A DNA stretch of 64,000 nt from Streptomyces sp. NBC_01445 (GTDB lineage Bacteria > Actinomycetota > Actinomycetes > Streptomycetales > Streptomycetaceae), in the NCBI RefSeq assembly GCF_035918235.1, contig NZ_CP109485.1:3720001-3784000 (forward strand), read 5' to 3'. Both the position numbers and the translations under genes were made by a program. Numbering within the stretch: the stretch's first letter is position 1; each line of letters opens with the position of its first letter. Below are positions 47,387-56,350 of the stretch, piece after piece. Below the pieces are notes generated by a model. It was given only the letters and a program-made list of their open reading frames with translations. It had not been told where the DNA came from and made no database searches.

Positions 47387-47584
47387 GCACAGATTGTGCC
47401 ATCTGGGGCGAGTTGTCGCCTCCGCAGGGGGTAACTGCCGTCCCTGGCGGGGCTCCTGGGCCCCTTCGCGGGGCGTGCGCGCACGAGCGTCGCGAGGCTC
47501 GCGTACCTCTCGAACACCCTTGAAAACGCGGGGAGTTGAGACCTCCGCAACGGCACTTGGCGAGCGGTCGGAGGCCGGACACAG

Positions 47585-47618
47585 CTGTACCCCCAACCGT
47601 CCACGATTGGGGGTACAG
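47585..47618 (-). terminator. 12-bp hairpin downstream of leuCD
   Basis: CTGTACCCCCAA (47585-47596) and TTGGGGGTACAG (47607-47618) are perfect complements, about 40 bp after the leuD stop. Confidence 0.75.
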
Positions 47619-47655
47619 ATGCTTGTTGCGATGGCCGGAATCAGCCTTGCAGAGT

Positions 47656-48249
47656 TCAGATCTGCACGGTCTGCGGCTTGAACGACGGACGCTTGGACTC
47701 GTAGTCCGCGATGTCGCCCTCGTTCTGGAGCGTGATGCTGATGTCGTCCAGGCCGTTCAGCAGCCGCCAGCGCGCGTTCTCGTCGAGTTCGAAGGCGGCG
47801 GTGACGCCCTCGGCCCGTACTTCACGCGCCTCCAGGTCGACCGTGATCTCGGCCTGGGGGTCGTTCTCCACGAGAACCTGCAGCGCGTCCACGACCTTCT
47901 GGTCGAGCACCACCGTGAGCAGGCCGTTCTTGAGCGAGTTGCCGCGGAAGATGTCGGCGAAGCGCGAGGAGATGACGGCCTTGAAGCCGTAGTTCTGCAG
48001 CGCCCACACCGCGTGCTCGCGGGAGGATCCGGTGCCGAAGTCGGGACCTGCCACCAGGACCGTGGCGCCCTCGCGTTCGGCCTTGTTCAGCACGAACTCG
48101 GGGTCCTTGCGCCAGGCCTCGAAGAGCCCGTCCTCAAAACCGTCCCTGGTGACCTTCTTGAGCCAGTGGGCGGGGATGATCTGGTCGGTGTCGACGTTGC
48201 TGCGGCGCAGCGGGACGGCCCGGCCGGTGTGCGTGGTGAATGCTTCCAT
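47656..48249 (-). CDS. leuD: 3-isopropylmalate dehydratase small subunit
   Basis: 197-residue Leu[28 protein letters not shown] (start and TDQI motif), [14 protein letters not shown] (substrate loop). Acts with LeuC in leucine synthesis. ATG is 6 nt after leuC stop with GGAGT inside leuC. Confidence 0.96.
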   Translation of the reverse strand: MEAFTTHTGRAVPLRRSNVDTDQIIPAHWLKKVTRDGFEDGLFEAWRKDPEFVLNKAEREGATVLVAGPDFGTGSSREHAVWALQNYGFKAVISSRFADIFRGNSLKNGLLTVVLDQKVVDALQVLVENDPQAEITVDLEAREVRAEGVTAAFELDENARWRLLNGLDDISITLQNEGDIADYESKRPSFKPQTVQI

Positions 48250-48255
48250 GGCTGA

Positions 48256-49686
48256 TCAGACTCCAGCGGGCGTACGGGCGTCAGTGTCGGACAGGTCGGC
48301 CGGAGAGGCCAGGTGGCCGAGCACGGCGGTGGCGGCGGCGACCTGGGGCGAGACCAGGTGGGTACGGCCGCCCTTGCCCTGCCGGCCCTCGAAGTTGCGG
48401 TTCGAGGTGGACGCGGAGCGCTCGCCGGGGGCGAGTTGGTCGGGGTTCATGCCCAGACACATCGAGCAGCCCGCGTGCCGCCATTCGGCGCCGGCCTCCT
48501 TGAAGACCTTGTCCAGGCCCTCGGAGACGGCCTGCAGACCCACCCGCGCGGAGCCGGGAACGACCAGCATCCGTACGCCGTCGGCGACCTGGCGACCCCC
48601 GACGATCTCGGCGACGGCGCGCAGGTCCTCGATGCGGCCGTTGGTGCACGAACCTACGAAGACGGTGTCGACCTTGATGTCGCGCAGCGGCTGCCCAGCG
48701 GTCAACCCCATGTATTCCAGGGCCTTTTCGGCGGCGTGGCGCTCCGAAGCGTCCTCGTACGAAGCAGGGTCGGGGACGTGCGCCGACAGGGGCGAGCCCT
48801 GGCCGGGGTTGGTGCCCCAGGTGACGAACGGCGACAGCGCGGCGGCGTCGATGACGACCTCGGCGTCGAATTCCGCGTCGTCGTCCGACTTCAGCGTCTT
48901 CCAGTACGCAACCGCTGCGTCCCAGTCCTCGCCCTTGGGGGCGTGCGCACGGCCCTCGAGGTAGGCGAAGGTGATCTCGTCGGGGGCGATCATGCCCGCG
49001 CGGGCACCGGCCTCGATCGACATGTTGCAGATGGTCATGCGGGCTTCCATCGAGAGCTTCTCGATGGCGGAGCCGCGGTACTCCAGGATGTAGCCCTGGC
49101 CGCCGCCCGTACCGATCTTCGCGATGATCGCGAGGATCAGGTCCTTGGCCGTGACGCCCTCGGGCAGTTCGCCGTCGACCGTGATGGCCATCGTGCGGGG
49201 ACGGGCCAGCGGCAGCGTCTGGGTCGCCAGGACGTGCTCGACCTGGGAGGTGCCGATACCGAAGGCCAGCGCGCCGAACGCGCCGTGCGTGGACGTGTGG
49301 GAGTCGCCGCAGACGACCGTGGTGCCCGGCTGGGTCAGGCCCAGCTGGGGGCCGACGACGTGCACGACACCCTGCTCGACGTCACCCAGCGAGTGCAGGC
49401 GCACACCGAAGTCGGCACAGTTCTTGCGCAGCGTCTCCAGCTGGGCGCGCGAGACCGGGTCCGCGATCGGCTTGTCGATGTCGAGGGTCGGGGTGTTGTG
49501 ATCCTCGGTGGCGATGGTGAGGTCGAGGCGCCGCACCTGGCGACCGGTCTGGCGCAGGCCGTCGAAGGCCTGCGGGCTGGTCACCTCGTGCAGCAGGTGC
49601 AGATCGATGAAGAGGAGGTCGGGCTCGCCCTCGGCGCGCCGGACGACGTGGTCGTCCCAGACCTTCTCCGCGAGTGTCCTACCCAT
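48256..49686 (-). CDS. leuC: 3-isopropylmalate dehydratase large subunit
   Basis: 476-residue aconitase-family Leu[15 protein letters not shown] start, [20 protein letters not shown], and the 4Fe-4S cysteines in [13 protein letters not shown] and [13 protein letters not shown] 49686 with GGAGGG six nt upstream. Divergent from ndgR, whose homologue in S. coelicolor activates leuCD (established). Confidence 0.97.
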   Translation of the reverse strand: MGRTLAEKVWDDHVVRRAEGEPDLLFIDLHLLHEVTSPQAFDGLRQTGRQVRRLDLTIATEDHNTPTLDIDKPIADPVSRAQLETLRKNCADFGVRLHSLGDVEQGVVHVVGPQLGLTQPGTTVVCGDSHTSTHGAFGALAFGIGTSQVEHVLATQTLPLARPRTMAITVDGELPEGVTAKDLILAIIAKIGTGGGQGYILEYRGSAIEKLSMEARMTICNMSIEAGARAGMIAPDEITFAYLEGRAHAPKGEDWDAAVAYWKTLKSDDDAEFDAEVVIDAAALSPFVTWGTNPGQGSPLSAHVPDPASYEDASERHAAEKALEYMGLTAGQPLRDIKVDTVFVGSCTNGRIEDLRAVAEIVGGRQVADGVRMLVVPGSARVGLQAVSEGLDKVFKEAGAEWRHAGCSMCLGMNPDQLAPGERSASTSNRNFEGRQGKGGRTHLVSPQVAAATAVLGHLASPADLSDTDARTPAGV

Positions 49687-49814
49687 CGCTTTCCCTCCGG
49701 CCGGCATCGTGAGCCGGCCCAACTAGAGATCGTGGTCGCCGACGTCCGTACCCCTCGTACCGGACGTGAACGTCCCGGCCCGTTGGTCTGCGGGCCGCTG
49801 TAAGTACAGGGTGT

Positions 49815-49857
49815 CAAGTTTCACGGGAAATTGAACTTGCGTTTCACAGAGTGAGAC
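49815..49857. promoter_or_regulatory. Putative NdgR operator between leuC and ndgR
   Basis: Two symmetric elements: CAAGTT (49815-49820)...AACTTG (49834-49839), and GTTTCAC-AGA-GTGAGAC (49841-49857, one mismatch). The minus-strand TTGACA (49817-49812), a good -35 for leuC, overlaps the first. Position suits an IclR-type regulator controlling both directions. Confidence 0.5.
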
Positions 49858-49871
49858 GCGAGTATCGACGC

Positions 49872-50588
49872 ATGGACAACTCTAGCGGCGTCGGCGTTCT
49901 GGACAAGGCGGCCCTTGTTCTCAGCGCCCTGGAGTCCGGTCCGGCCACCCTCGCGGGGCTGGTCGCGGCGACCGGACTGGCAAGACCCACGGCTCACCGT
50001 CTCGCCGTGGCACTGGAACACCACCGCATGGTGGCGCGTGACATGCAGGGCCGTTTCATCCTCGGCCCGCGCATGGCCGAGCTGGCCGCGGCGGCGGGCG
50101 AGGACCGCCTGCTCGCGACGGCGGGCCCGGTGCTCACCCACCTACGCGACGTGACGGGCGAGAGCGCGCAGCTCTATCGCCGGCAGGGCGACATGCGTAT
50201 CTGTGTCGCGGCCGCCGAGCGCCTGTCGGGCCTCAGGGACACCGTCCCCGTGGGCTCCACACTCACGATGAAGGCGGGCTCGTCTGCGCAGATCCTGATG
50301 GCTTGGGAGGAGCCCGAGCGCCTCCACCGCGGCCTCCAGGGCGCCCGCTTCACGGCGACGGCCCTGTCGGGCGTACGGCGCCGTGGCTGGGCCCAGTCGA
50401 TCGGCGAGCGGGAGCCGGGCGTCGCGTCCGTCTCCGCGCCGGTGCGCGGTCCCTCGAACCGCGTCGTCGCGGCGGTCTCGGTCTCCGGACCGATCGAGCG
50501 CCTGACGCGCCACCCGGGCCGGATGCACGCACAGGCCGTCATCGACGCGGCGGGCCGCCTCTCCGAGGCCCTGCGCCGCACCGGCTGA
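49872..50588 (+). CDS. ndgR: IclR-family regulator NdgR
   Basis: 238-residue IclR protein. Winged helix GVGVLDKAALVLSALESGPA...GLARPTAHRLAVALEHH, effector domain to the end (VPVGSTLTMKAGSSAQILMAWEEP). Position beside leuC and exact size match NdgR of S. coelicolor, which regulates leucine and other amino-acid genes and influences antibiotic production. ATG 49872; the frame opens 21 nt earlier. Confidence 0.92.
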   Translation: MDNSSGVGVLDKAALVLSALESGPATLAGLVAATGLARPTAHRLAVALEHHRMVARDMQGRFILGPRMAELAAAAGEDRLLATAGPVLTHLRDVTGESAQLYRRQGDMRICVAAAERLSGLRDTVPVGSTLTMKAGSSAQILMAWEEPERLHRGLQGARFTATALSGVRRRGWAQSIGEREPGVASVSAPVRGPSNRVVAAVSVSGPIERLTRHPGRMHAQAVIDAAGRLSEALRRTG

Positions 50589-50612
50589 CCCTCCCCCACC
50601 ACACCGCTCCCC

Positions 50613-50652
50613 CTCGGGCCGGCCGCTTCAACGCCGCAGCGACCGGCCCGAG
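50613..50652 (+). terminator. Hairpin downstream of ndgR
   Basis: CTCGGGCCGG (50613-50622) pairs with CCGGCCCGAG (50643-50652), with four more inner pairs after one mismatch; 25 bp past the stop. Confidence 0.65.
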
Positions 50653-50699
50653 TTGAGACTTGGTGAGACCCTTTGCGCTCACGCGCTCCGGACAACGCG

Positions 50700-50731
50700 A
50701 AGAGACCCTCCCCTGCTGGGGAGGGCCTCTT
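50700..50731 (-). terminator. Hairpin at the 3' end of the tRNA cluster
   Basis: CCCTCCCC-TGCT-GGGGAGGG (50706-50725), extended by AAGAG/CTCTT after an A-C mismatch; immediately downstream (minus strand) of the last tRNA-Glu. Confidence 0.65.
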
Positions 50732-50740
50732 GCTGTCTTG

Positions 50741-50813
50741 TACCCCCGACCGGATTCGAACCGGCGCTACCGCCTTGAGAGGGCGGCGTGCTAGGCCGCT
50801 ACACAACGGGGGC
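50741..50813 (-). tRNA. tRNA-Glu (CTC)
   Basis: Minus-strand cloverleaf: acceptor GCCCCCG/CGGGGGT, anticodon stem-loop GCCGCCCTCTCAAGGCGG with anticodon CTC, T-arm GCCGGTTCGAATCCGGT. Reads GAG. Identical to the other two Glu copies. No CCA encoded. Confidence 0.95.
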
Positions 50814-50841
50814 AAGGATCTTGCGCTGTCGCGCGATCCAG

Positions 50842-50913
50842 CTGGGCTACCAGGACTCGAACCTAGAACAACGGAACCAGAAACCGTCGTGTTGCCAATT
50901 ACACCATAGCCCA
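50842..50913 (-). tRNA. tRNA-Gln (CTG)
   Basis: Acceptor TGGGCTA/TAGCCCA with G discriminator, anticodon loop TTTCTGGTT (CTG), T-arm CTAGGTTCGAGTCCTGG. In this group Gln-tRNA is formed from Glu-tRNA(Gln) by GatCAB. Confidence 0.95.
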
Positions 50914-50943
50914 ATGCGATCCAGGCCTGGATGGCCCGATCAG

Positions 50944-51016
50944 TACCCCCGACCGGATTCGAACCGGCGCTACCGCCTTGAGAGGGCGGCGTGCTAGGCC
51001 GCTACACAACGGGGGC
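50944..51016 (-). tRNA. tRNA-Glu (CTC), copy 2
   Basis: Same 73-nt sequence as the first copy, anticodon CTC. About 30 bp from tRNA-Gln copy 1. Confidence 0.95.
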
Positions 51017-51078
51017 CCTAGCGATCCTGCATGAAAAACAGCGGGTGCGACCCGGACTGTCCCCCTGGGAAGGATCTG

Positions 51079-51151
51079 TACCCCCGACCGGATTCGAACC
51101 GGCGCTACCGCCTTGAGAGGGCGGCGTGCTAGGCCGCTACACAACGGGGGC
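51079..51151 (-). tRNA. tRNA-Glu (CTC), copy 3
   Basis: Same 73-nt sequence as the other Glu copies, anticodon CTC. Confidence 0.95.
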
Positions 51152-51193
51152 TTTGCGGATCTGGAATCCGCGATGCAGATAAGCTCTGCGAGC

Positions 51194-51265
51194 TGGCCTA
51201 CCAGGACTCGAACCTAGACTAACGGAACCAGAAACCGTCGTGCTGCCAATTACACCATAGGCCAT
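51194..51265 (-). tRNA. tRNA-Gln (CTG), copy 2
   Basis: Acceptor TGGCCTA/TAGGCCA, a compensated G-C to C-G swap relative to copy 1, plus differences at the D-stem base and variable loop; same CTG anticodon. First tRNA of the minus-strand array. Confidence 0.95.
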
Positions 51266-51267
51266 CA

Positions 51268-51291
51268 AAAAGCAACCCCTTGCGAGGGTTC
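51268..51291 (-). terminator. Possible terminator of the gltX group
   Basis: On the minus strand AACCC...GGGTT (arms 51291-51287 and 51279-51275) is followed by CTTTTT (51273-51268). It lies between the HAD gene and the first tRNA. Confidence 0.45.
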
Positions 51292-51352
51292 TGTTTGATT
51301 TACGCTTCCGGATCCGGCCTTTCGGCCCGTTTCCCTTGGCGCAGGAAGAACA

Positions 51353-52087
51353 TTACCCGAAGGTGGACGGCGCTCCAAAACGGGTATCCGGGGCCAGCAG
51401 GGCGGGGAGCTGGTCGAGCGCCGTGATGCGCGTGAGTTCGGGACGGCCGCCGGTCCGCGCGCGGTCCAGCCAGATGCCGGTGAGCCCTGCCTCCTCGGCG
51501 CCGCGGGCGTCGGTGTCGGGCTGGTCGCCGACGTACGCGACCTCGTGCGGGGGCAGTTCCAGGGCCTCGCAGGCGGCGTGGAAGGCGGCGGCCTGCGGTT
51601 TGGCCACGCCGAGTTCGGCGGCGCAGACGACGGCCTCGAAGCGGTCCCTGACGCCGAGGACGCGCAGCTTGCGGTCCTGGTTGTGGAGCGAGGAGTTGGA
51701 CAGGACCGCGTGCCGGTAGCGGTCCGCGAGGAGGTCGAGCACAGGGACCGTGTCGGGGAACAGCGCCCAGGCGGCCTCGTAGTGGACGATGTAGCGCCCG
51801 AACCAGGCGTCGGCCTCGGCATCGTCCATGGTGCCGTCGGCGTCGCCGCGCCCCACGAAGGCCCGTACACGATCGCGGCGCTGGCCCTCCCAGTCGGTCT
51901 CGCCCGACTCGAAGCGCGCCCAGTGCTCCTGGGTGAGGGTGCGCCAACGGGCGAGGGCCTGGCCGACGGAGGTGAATCCGTCGGCCAGGCCCTCGGCCCG
52001 AAGGTGTTCCCGCATTCCCGCGCGGTCCGCGTTCGCGTAGTCGAAGATCGTGTCGTCTACGTCCCACAGGACCGCGCGGATCGGCAT
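51353..52087 (-). CDS. HAD-family hydrolase
   Basis: 244-residue HAD phosphatase. Motif I LWDVDDTIFDY, motif II LSNSSLHNQ, motif III lysine in LGVAKPQAAAFH, motif IV VGDQPDTDARGAEEAG; C1-type helical cap. Substrate unknown, perhaps a phosphorylated metabolite or nucleotide. ATG is 10 nt after the gltX stop, so it shares the gltX message. Confidence 0.88.
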   Translation of the reverse strand: MPIRAVLWDVDDTIFDYANADRAGMREHLRAEGLADGFTSVGQALARWRTLTQEHWARFESGETDWEGQRRDRVRAFVGRGDADGTMDDAEADAWFGRYIVHYEAAWALFPDTVPVLDLLADRYRHAVLSNSSLHNQDRKLRVLGVRDRFEAVVCAAELGVAKPQAAAFHAACEALELPPHEVAYVGDQPDTDARGAEEAGLTGIWLDRARTGGRPELTRITALDQLPALLAPDTRFGAPSTFG

Positions 52088-52097
52088 GTGACCGAGC

Positions 52098-53573
52098 TTA
52101 GGCCGTGAGCTTGGCCAGGGCTGCGTCGATGCGGGTCAGGGTCTTGTCCTTGCCCAGGATCTCCAGGGACTCGAAGAGGGGCAGGCCGACCGTGCGGCCG
52201 GTGACGGCGACGCGGACCGGGGCCTGCGCCTTGCCGAGCTTGAGGCCGTGCTCCTCGCCGGCGGCCAGGACGGCCTCCTTGAGGGCGTCGGCCGACGTCC
52301 AGTCGGCGGCCTCGAGCTTCGCGCGGGCCGTGGTCAGGAGGCCGGCCGGGTCGCCCTTCATGGCCTTGGTCCAGGACGCCTCGTCCTCCACCGGCTCCTT
52401 GAGGAACAGGAAGTCGACGTTGGCCGTGATGTCGGACAGGACCGTCACGCGGGTCTGCGCGTGGGGGGCGATGGCCTCCCAGGCCGCCTGGTCGAAGTCC
52501 TCGGGCGCCCAGTTGGCGAACGGGGCGCGCAGCCACGGCTCGCAGGCCGCCGCGAACGCCTTCACGTCCAGCATGCGGATGTGGTCGCCGTTGATCGACT
52601 CGGCCTTCTTGAGGTCGAAGCGGGCCGGGTTCGAGTTGACGTCCGCGAGGTCGAACTTCGCGACCATGTCCTCGATGGAGAAGACGTCCTGGTCGGCCGA
52701 GAAGGACCAGCCGAGCAGGGACAGGTAGTTGAGCAGTCCCTCGGGCAGGAAGCCGCGCTCGCGGTAGAGGTTGAGCGAGGCCTGCGGGTCGCGCTTCGAG
52801 AGCTTCTTGTTGCCCTCGCCCATGACGTACGGGAGGTGGCCGAAGGCGGGGGTGAGCTTCGCGATACCGAGCTCGGTGAGCGCCTTGTAGAGGGCGATCT
52901 GGCGGGGCGTGGAGGAGAGCAGGTCCTCGCCGCGCAGGACGTGGGTGATCTCCATCAGGGCGTCGTCGACCGGGTTGACCAGCGTGTACAGCGGGGCGCC
53001 GTTCGCGCGGACGATGCCGAAGTCCGGGACGTTCTCCGGCTGGTAGGTGATCTCGCCGCGGACCAGGTCCTCGAACGTGATCGCCTCGTCGGGCATGCGG
53101 AAGCGGACGATGGGCCGGCGGTCCTCGGCCTCGTACGCGGCGATCTGCTCGGCGCTCAGGTCGCGGCAGTGGCCGTCGTAACCGGAGGGCTTGCCGGCGG
53201 CGCGGGCGGCGTCGCGGCGGGCGTCGAGCTCCTCGGTGGAGCAGTAGCAGCGGTAGGCGTGGCCGGCGGCCAGGAGTTTCTCGGCGACGTCCTGGTAGAT
53301 GTCCATGCGCTGCGACTGGCGGTACGGCGCGTGGGGGCCGCCGACCTCGGGGCCCTCGTCCCAGTCGAAGCCCAGCCAGCGCATCGAGTCGAGGAGCTGC
53401 TCGTACGACTCCTCGGAGTCGCGGGCCGCGTCGGTGTCCTCGATGCGGAAGACCAGGACGCCCTGGTTGTGCCGGGCGTAGGCCCAGTTGAACAGGGCCG
53501 TGCGCACCAGGCCCACATGGGGGTTGCCGGTGGGAGAGGGACAGAAACGTACGCGGACGTTCGCGTTAGCCAC
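52098..53573 (-). CDS. gltX: Glutamyl-tRNA synthetase (expected non-discriminating)
   Basis: 491-residue class I synthetase. HIGH-type motif SPTGNPHVG at 13-21, zinc-region-like [17 protein letters not shown] near 255-260, anticodon-binding C terminus. Actinobacteria lacking GlnRS use it for both tRNA-Glu and tRNA-Gln. GTG start overlaps the end of the upstream FAH gene by 8 bp. Confidence 0.97.
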   Translation of the reverse strand: MANANVRVRFCPSPTGNPHVGLVRTALFNWAYARHNQGVLVFRIEDTDAARDSEESYEQLLDSMRWLGFDWDEGPEVGGPHAPYRQSQRMDIYQDVAEKLLAAGHAYRCYCSTEELDARRDAARAAGKPSGYDGHCRDLSAEQIAAYEAEDRRPIVRFRMPDEAITFEDLVRGEITYQPENVPDFGIVRANGAPLYTLVNPVDDALMEITHVLRGEDLLSSTPRQIALYKALTELGIAKLTPAFGHLPYVMGEGNKKLSKRDPQASLNLYRERGFLPEGLLNYLSLLGWSFSADQDVFSIEDMVAKFDLADVNSNPARFDLKKAESINGDHIRMLDVKAFAAACEPWLRAPFANWAPEDFDQAAWEAIAPHAQTRVTVLSDITANVDFLFLKEPVEDEASWTKAMKGDPAGLLTTARAKLEAADWTSADALKEAVLAAGEEHGLKLGKAQAPVRVAVTGRTVGLPLFESLEILGKDKTLTRIDAALAKLTA

Positions 53574-54342
53574 GCTTGATCACCTTGTTGGTGAGAGTGC
53601 CGATGCCTTCGATGGTGACGGCGACCTCGTCGCCGACGTTGAGCGGGCCGACCCCTTCCGGGGTGCCCGTGAGGATCACGTCGCCGGGGAGCAGCGTCAT
53701 GGCCTCGGAGATGTTGACGATCAGGTCCTCGATCGAGTGGATCATCTGGGACGTGCGGCCGAGCTGGCGCTGCTGTCCGTTGACCGTGCACTGGATCGTC
53801 AGGTCGCTGGGGTCGAGGTCCGTCTCCACCCAGGGGCCGAGCGGGCAGGAGGTGTCGAAGCCCTTGGCCCTGGCCCACTGCTTCTCGCGCTTCTGGACGT
53901 CACGCGCGGTGACGTCGTTCGCGCAGGTGTAGCCGAGGATGACGTCCTTGACGCGCTCGCGCGGGACCTCGCGGCACATGCGGCCGATGACGACGGCGAG
54001 CTCGGCCTCGTAGTGCAGTTCCTGCGAGAAGGAGGGGTACGCGATCTGGTCGCCGGGGCCGATCACCGAGGTGGACGGCTTGAAGAACGCGAAGGGGGCG
54101 TCCGGGACCTCGTTGCCCAGTTCCTTCGCGTGTTCCGCGTAGTTGCGGCCGAAGGCGACGACCTTGTTCGGGAGCACCGGCGGCAGAAGCCTGACCTTGC
54201 TCAGCGGGACCTTCGTGCCGGAGAGTTCGAAGTCCGCGAACGGGATGCCCTTGATGATGTCGAGGACAAGCTCGTCGGGCTTGTCGCCCTCGACCGCGCC
54301 GAAGGCGACATTGCCGTCGATGGAGAATCTGGCGATGCGCAC
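53566..54342 (-). CDS. Fumarylacetoacetate hydrolase-family protein
   Basis: 258-residue FAH-superfamily enzyme. Core [44 protein letters not shown] (metal Glu pair), [38 protein letters not shown]. Likely a hydrolase or decarboxylase of 2-oxo acids such as oxaloacetate; reaction not certain. GTG 54342 after CAAGG; the frame is open to 54504 without match. First gene of FAH-gltX-HAD. Confidence 0.9.
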   Translation of the reverse strand: MRIARFSIDGNVAFGAVEGDKPDELVLDIIKGIPFADFELSGTKVPLSKVRLLPPVLPNKVVAFGRNYAEHAKELGNEVPDAPFAFFKPSTSVIGPGDQIAYPSFSQELHYEAELAVVIGRMCREVPRERVKDVILGYTCANDVTARDVQKREKQWARAKGFDTSCPLGPWVETDLDPSDLTIQCTVNGQQRQLGRTSQMIHSIEDLIVNISEAMTLLPGDVILTGTPEGVGPLNVGDEVAVTIEGIGTLTNKVIKRG

Positions 54343-54511
54343 GGGTGCCTTGCGCCCCTCTACTTCCGCTGGCTGGAGTCTGACGCCCCAGGCTAACGGC
54401 TCCTGCGGTCGAAGAGCCGCGATACCCCACCCTCCGCAGGAGGCCGCGGCCCGGACGCCGAGTCGCACGGGTGAGCCCCTGCGCCTCGGACCAGCCGAAG
54501 CCACCGGTGGC

Positions 54512-55417
54512 TCATGAGCCGGCAGTTATCCCCCTGGCGGCCTTTACCTTTTCCTCGTGCAGCCTGCCCAGCTTCTGCAGTTTCTTGAATTCCTCTTTTA
54601 TCAACCCCTTCTGAATGCCCGACTCCACACCGAACCAAGACTCGAGGAGGTTGGTCTGCTGCTTGCACGCTACGTCGGCCTCGGCGGTCCTTTTCTCGAC
54701 GCCCGTCACTTGTCCACTACTGAAAGACGGAGATCCCATGGCCTTTATGGGCGATGCATAGCTGAATCCCCTCTTCTTCATGCAGCCAGACCATTCCCGG
54801 AATGCAACCTTCACCCGCGCGGACTGCAGCGATTCCTGATAGCTCTGACTTGCTATCCGGCTGGCCGCATCGACTCCAGCCGGGTAGTCGTACTTCTCGC
54901 TCAGCTCATGAACAGATTTAGCCAGGCAGCCTTCTTCGGGTACTGTCTCGCCTCGATATTCGAGTTTACCTGTCTGCTTTTTCACGCCCCTCCCCCCGTA
55001 AAGGACAAGGCGTTCGTCCGCGGTCAGATGTGGATTGCTCTCCATTGACGACTGAGGCGGAAGCCGGTATCCGTAACGCATCGCTTCGCCCATGTCTGAC
55101 AGTCCATACCGACGATCGGAAGAAATAGGGGTGGAATCTTCAGCGGGCCGATAGGAGAGACCGAAGGCACTCATGCATTTCTTGGTGAGAACTTGCTCTG
55201 CCGCCTCGATCTCAGCGTATTCAGAATCGCTGTAGCTGTACGCCGCAATGGGTAGCCTGTACGTATAAGAGGCCTTCTTTTTTTGCGCCGACGCACTTAC
55301 TCCCGGCTCCGGACTGCGGTCGCCGCTATGACTCGAGGTGCCTTTCGCGTCTCGATCGGTTGAGCAGCCAAGCGGCAGCAACAGCGCAAGGACCGGGACC
55401 ACCAGACGGCGTCTCAT
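54512..55417 (-). CDS. Lipoprotein of unknown function, AT-richer
   Basis: 301 residues. Lipoprotein signal MRRRLVVPVLALLLPLGCS (Cys18), Ser-rich linker, then a domain with paired motifs KKCMSAFGLSY and SGCMKKRGFSY, plus EEGCLAKS and DVACKQQT, making four further cysteines likely in disulfides. The paired CMxxxGxSY motifs suggest an internal duplication. ATG has GAGGAGAAGG about seven nt upstream. Base composition is visibly AT-richer than flanking genes. Not recognised by function. Confidence 0.7.
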   Translation of the reverse strand: MRRRLVVPVLALLLPLGCSTDRDAKGTSSHSGDRSPEPGVSASAQKKKASYTYRLPIAAYSYSDSEYAEIEAAEQVLTKKCMSAFGLSYRPAEDSTPISSDRRYGLSDMGEAMRYGYRLPPQSSMESNPHLTADERLVLYGGRGVKKQTGKLEYRGETVPEEGCLAKSVHELSEKYDYPAGVDAASRIASQSYQESLQSARVKVAFREWSGCMKKRGFSYASPIKAMGSPSFSSGQVTGVEKRTAEADVACKQQTNLLESWFGVESGIQKGLIKEEFKKLQKLGRLHEEKVKAARGITAGS

Positions 55418-55468
55418 GTAGAAACCTTCTCCTCGTTGAGTACGGACAGGGCCGGGCCGTGAACCGGA

Positions 55469-55507
55469 AAGAGCCTCACGCCGACGACTGCGCGGCGTGA
55501 GGCTCTT
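55469..55507 (-). terminator. 15-bp hairpin downstream of the I36-like gene
   Basis: AAGAGCCTCACGCCG (55469-55483) and CGGCGTGAGGCTCTT (55493-55507) are perfect complements, 24 bp past the stop of the secreted protein gene. Confidence 0.75.
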
Positions 55508-55530
55508 AGGCCCGCATCACTAAAGGCCCA

Positions 55531-55968
55531 TCAGCTGAACTTGTAGCAGTTGACCCCGCTCTTCCCGAAACCCAGGGAAGCGTTCTCGTTGTACGTGTAG
55601 TGGAGACGGTCGGTCGCGGCGAACTTCGCGAACGTGTCGCAAGCCCCACCATAGCCGCTGCTGTAGAAAACAGTGGCTATCTGGTCGCTCGCATTATAGA
55701 ACGAGGCAGCGTTGTTCTTGACTGCCACTCCCTTACCCGCACCAGAAGTCAGGAAGGTGTACCCGGAGAGGTTGGACACGCTGCTACCTCTGAAGGCAGT
55801 GAATGACCCCTCCCGGCCACTGTTGTAGTAAAACACCCCACAGTTCGACTCCGAGTCCAGGCAGGACTGCCCTGCGTCGGCCTGCGCCTGGGGCGCCATC
55901 CCCAATACCGCAACCGCAACGGCGGGCACTGAAACCGCCAACGACACAATCTTCTGCGAAATGCGCAT
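55531..55968 (-). CDS. Secreted peptidase-inhibitor I36-like protein
   Basis: 145 residues. Sec signal 1-30 ending APQAQA, mature chain with Cys36, 43, 110 and 141, CGVFYYNSGREGSFTAFRGS and YNASDQIATVFYSSGYGGAC, which match the Streptomyces metalloprotease-inhibitor (I36, SMPI-like crystallin) pattern. ATG 55968 with GAAGGGG. Probably extracellular. AT-richer composition. Confidence 0.7.
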   Translation of the reverse strand: MRISQKIVSLAVSVPAVAVAVLGMAPQAQADAGQSCLDSESNCGVFYYNSGREGSFTAFRGSSVSNLSGYTFLTSGAGKGVAVKNNAASFYNASDQIATVFYSSGYGGACDTFAKFAATDRLHYTYNENASLGFGKSGVNCYKFS

Positions 55969-56152
55969 AAAAGACCCCTTCACCCTAGCGACCGTGCTTG
56001 CCAATTGGCGAAGATGATCATACTGGTACGGAGAGTTCACCACAAGAGCTTTCCATGCCGCGCACTTTTCAAAAGCAGACCATCCCCATTCAAGCCATTC
56101 AGACTCAAACTGAACACTCGAGGCATTGAACGGCGAGGTCACATCATGCGTA

Positions 56153-56350
56153 TTACTCCGCGGCGAAGGCCGCGACCGGGGCTTCCATCAGGATGGCGCG
56201 GCGCGGGTTGGCCGTCTGCGCGGGGAGCTCGACGGAGTACTCCGGGAGTTCCGGTGCCGTCTGCAGCTCGTCGGCGTCGTTGAGGTGCATCAGCGTCGTA
56301 CGCCGCGGGTTGGCGATGTTGCGGAACATCGCGGACTTCACAGTCTTCAT
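56153..56350 (-). CDS. 65-residue protein with duplicated NPRR motif
   Basis: MKTVKSAMFRNIANPRRTTL then MHLNDADELQTAPELPEYSV, ELPAQTANPRRAILMEAPVA and an Ala tail. Two copies of ANPRR(T/A)(T/I)LM at about 13-21 and 47-55, spaced by an acidic Pro-rich region. No Cys, no signal peptide. Divergent from cvnA. Ribosome site not obvious, so start is provisional. I recall similar small proteins in other Streptomyces but no name; precursor peptide or small regulator are possible. Confidence 0.6.
   Translation of the reverse strand: MKTVKSAMFRNIANPRRTTLMHLNDADELQTAPELPEYSVELPAQTANPRRAILMEAPVAAFAAE

Noticed and set aside
50741..51265. Repeats of about 73 bp spaced apart, array-like
   Set aside because: They are tRNA genes, not CRISPR repeats.
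54512..56350. Prophage or insertion sequence in the AT-richer patch
   Set aside because: No integrase, transposase, terminal repeats or duplicated attachment site seen.
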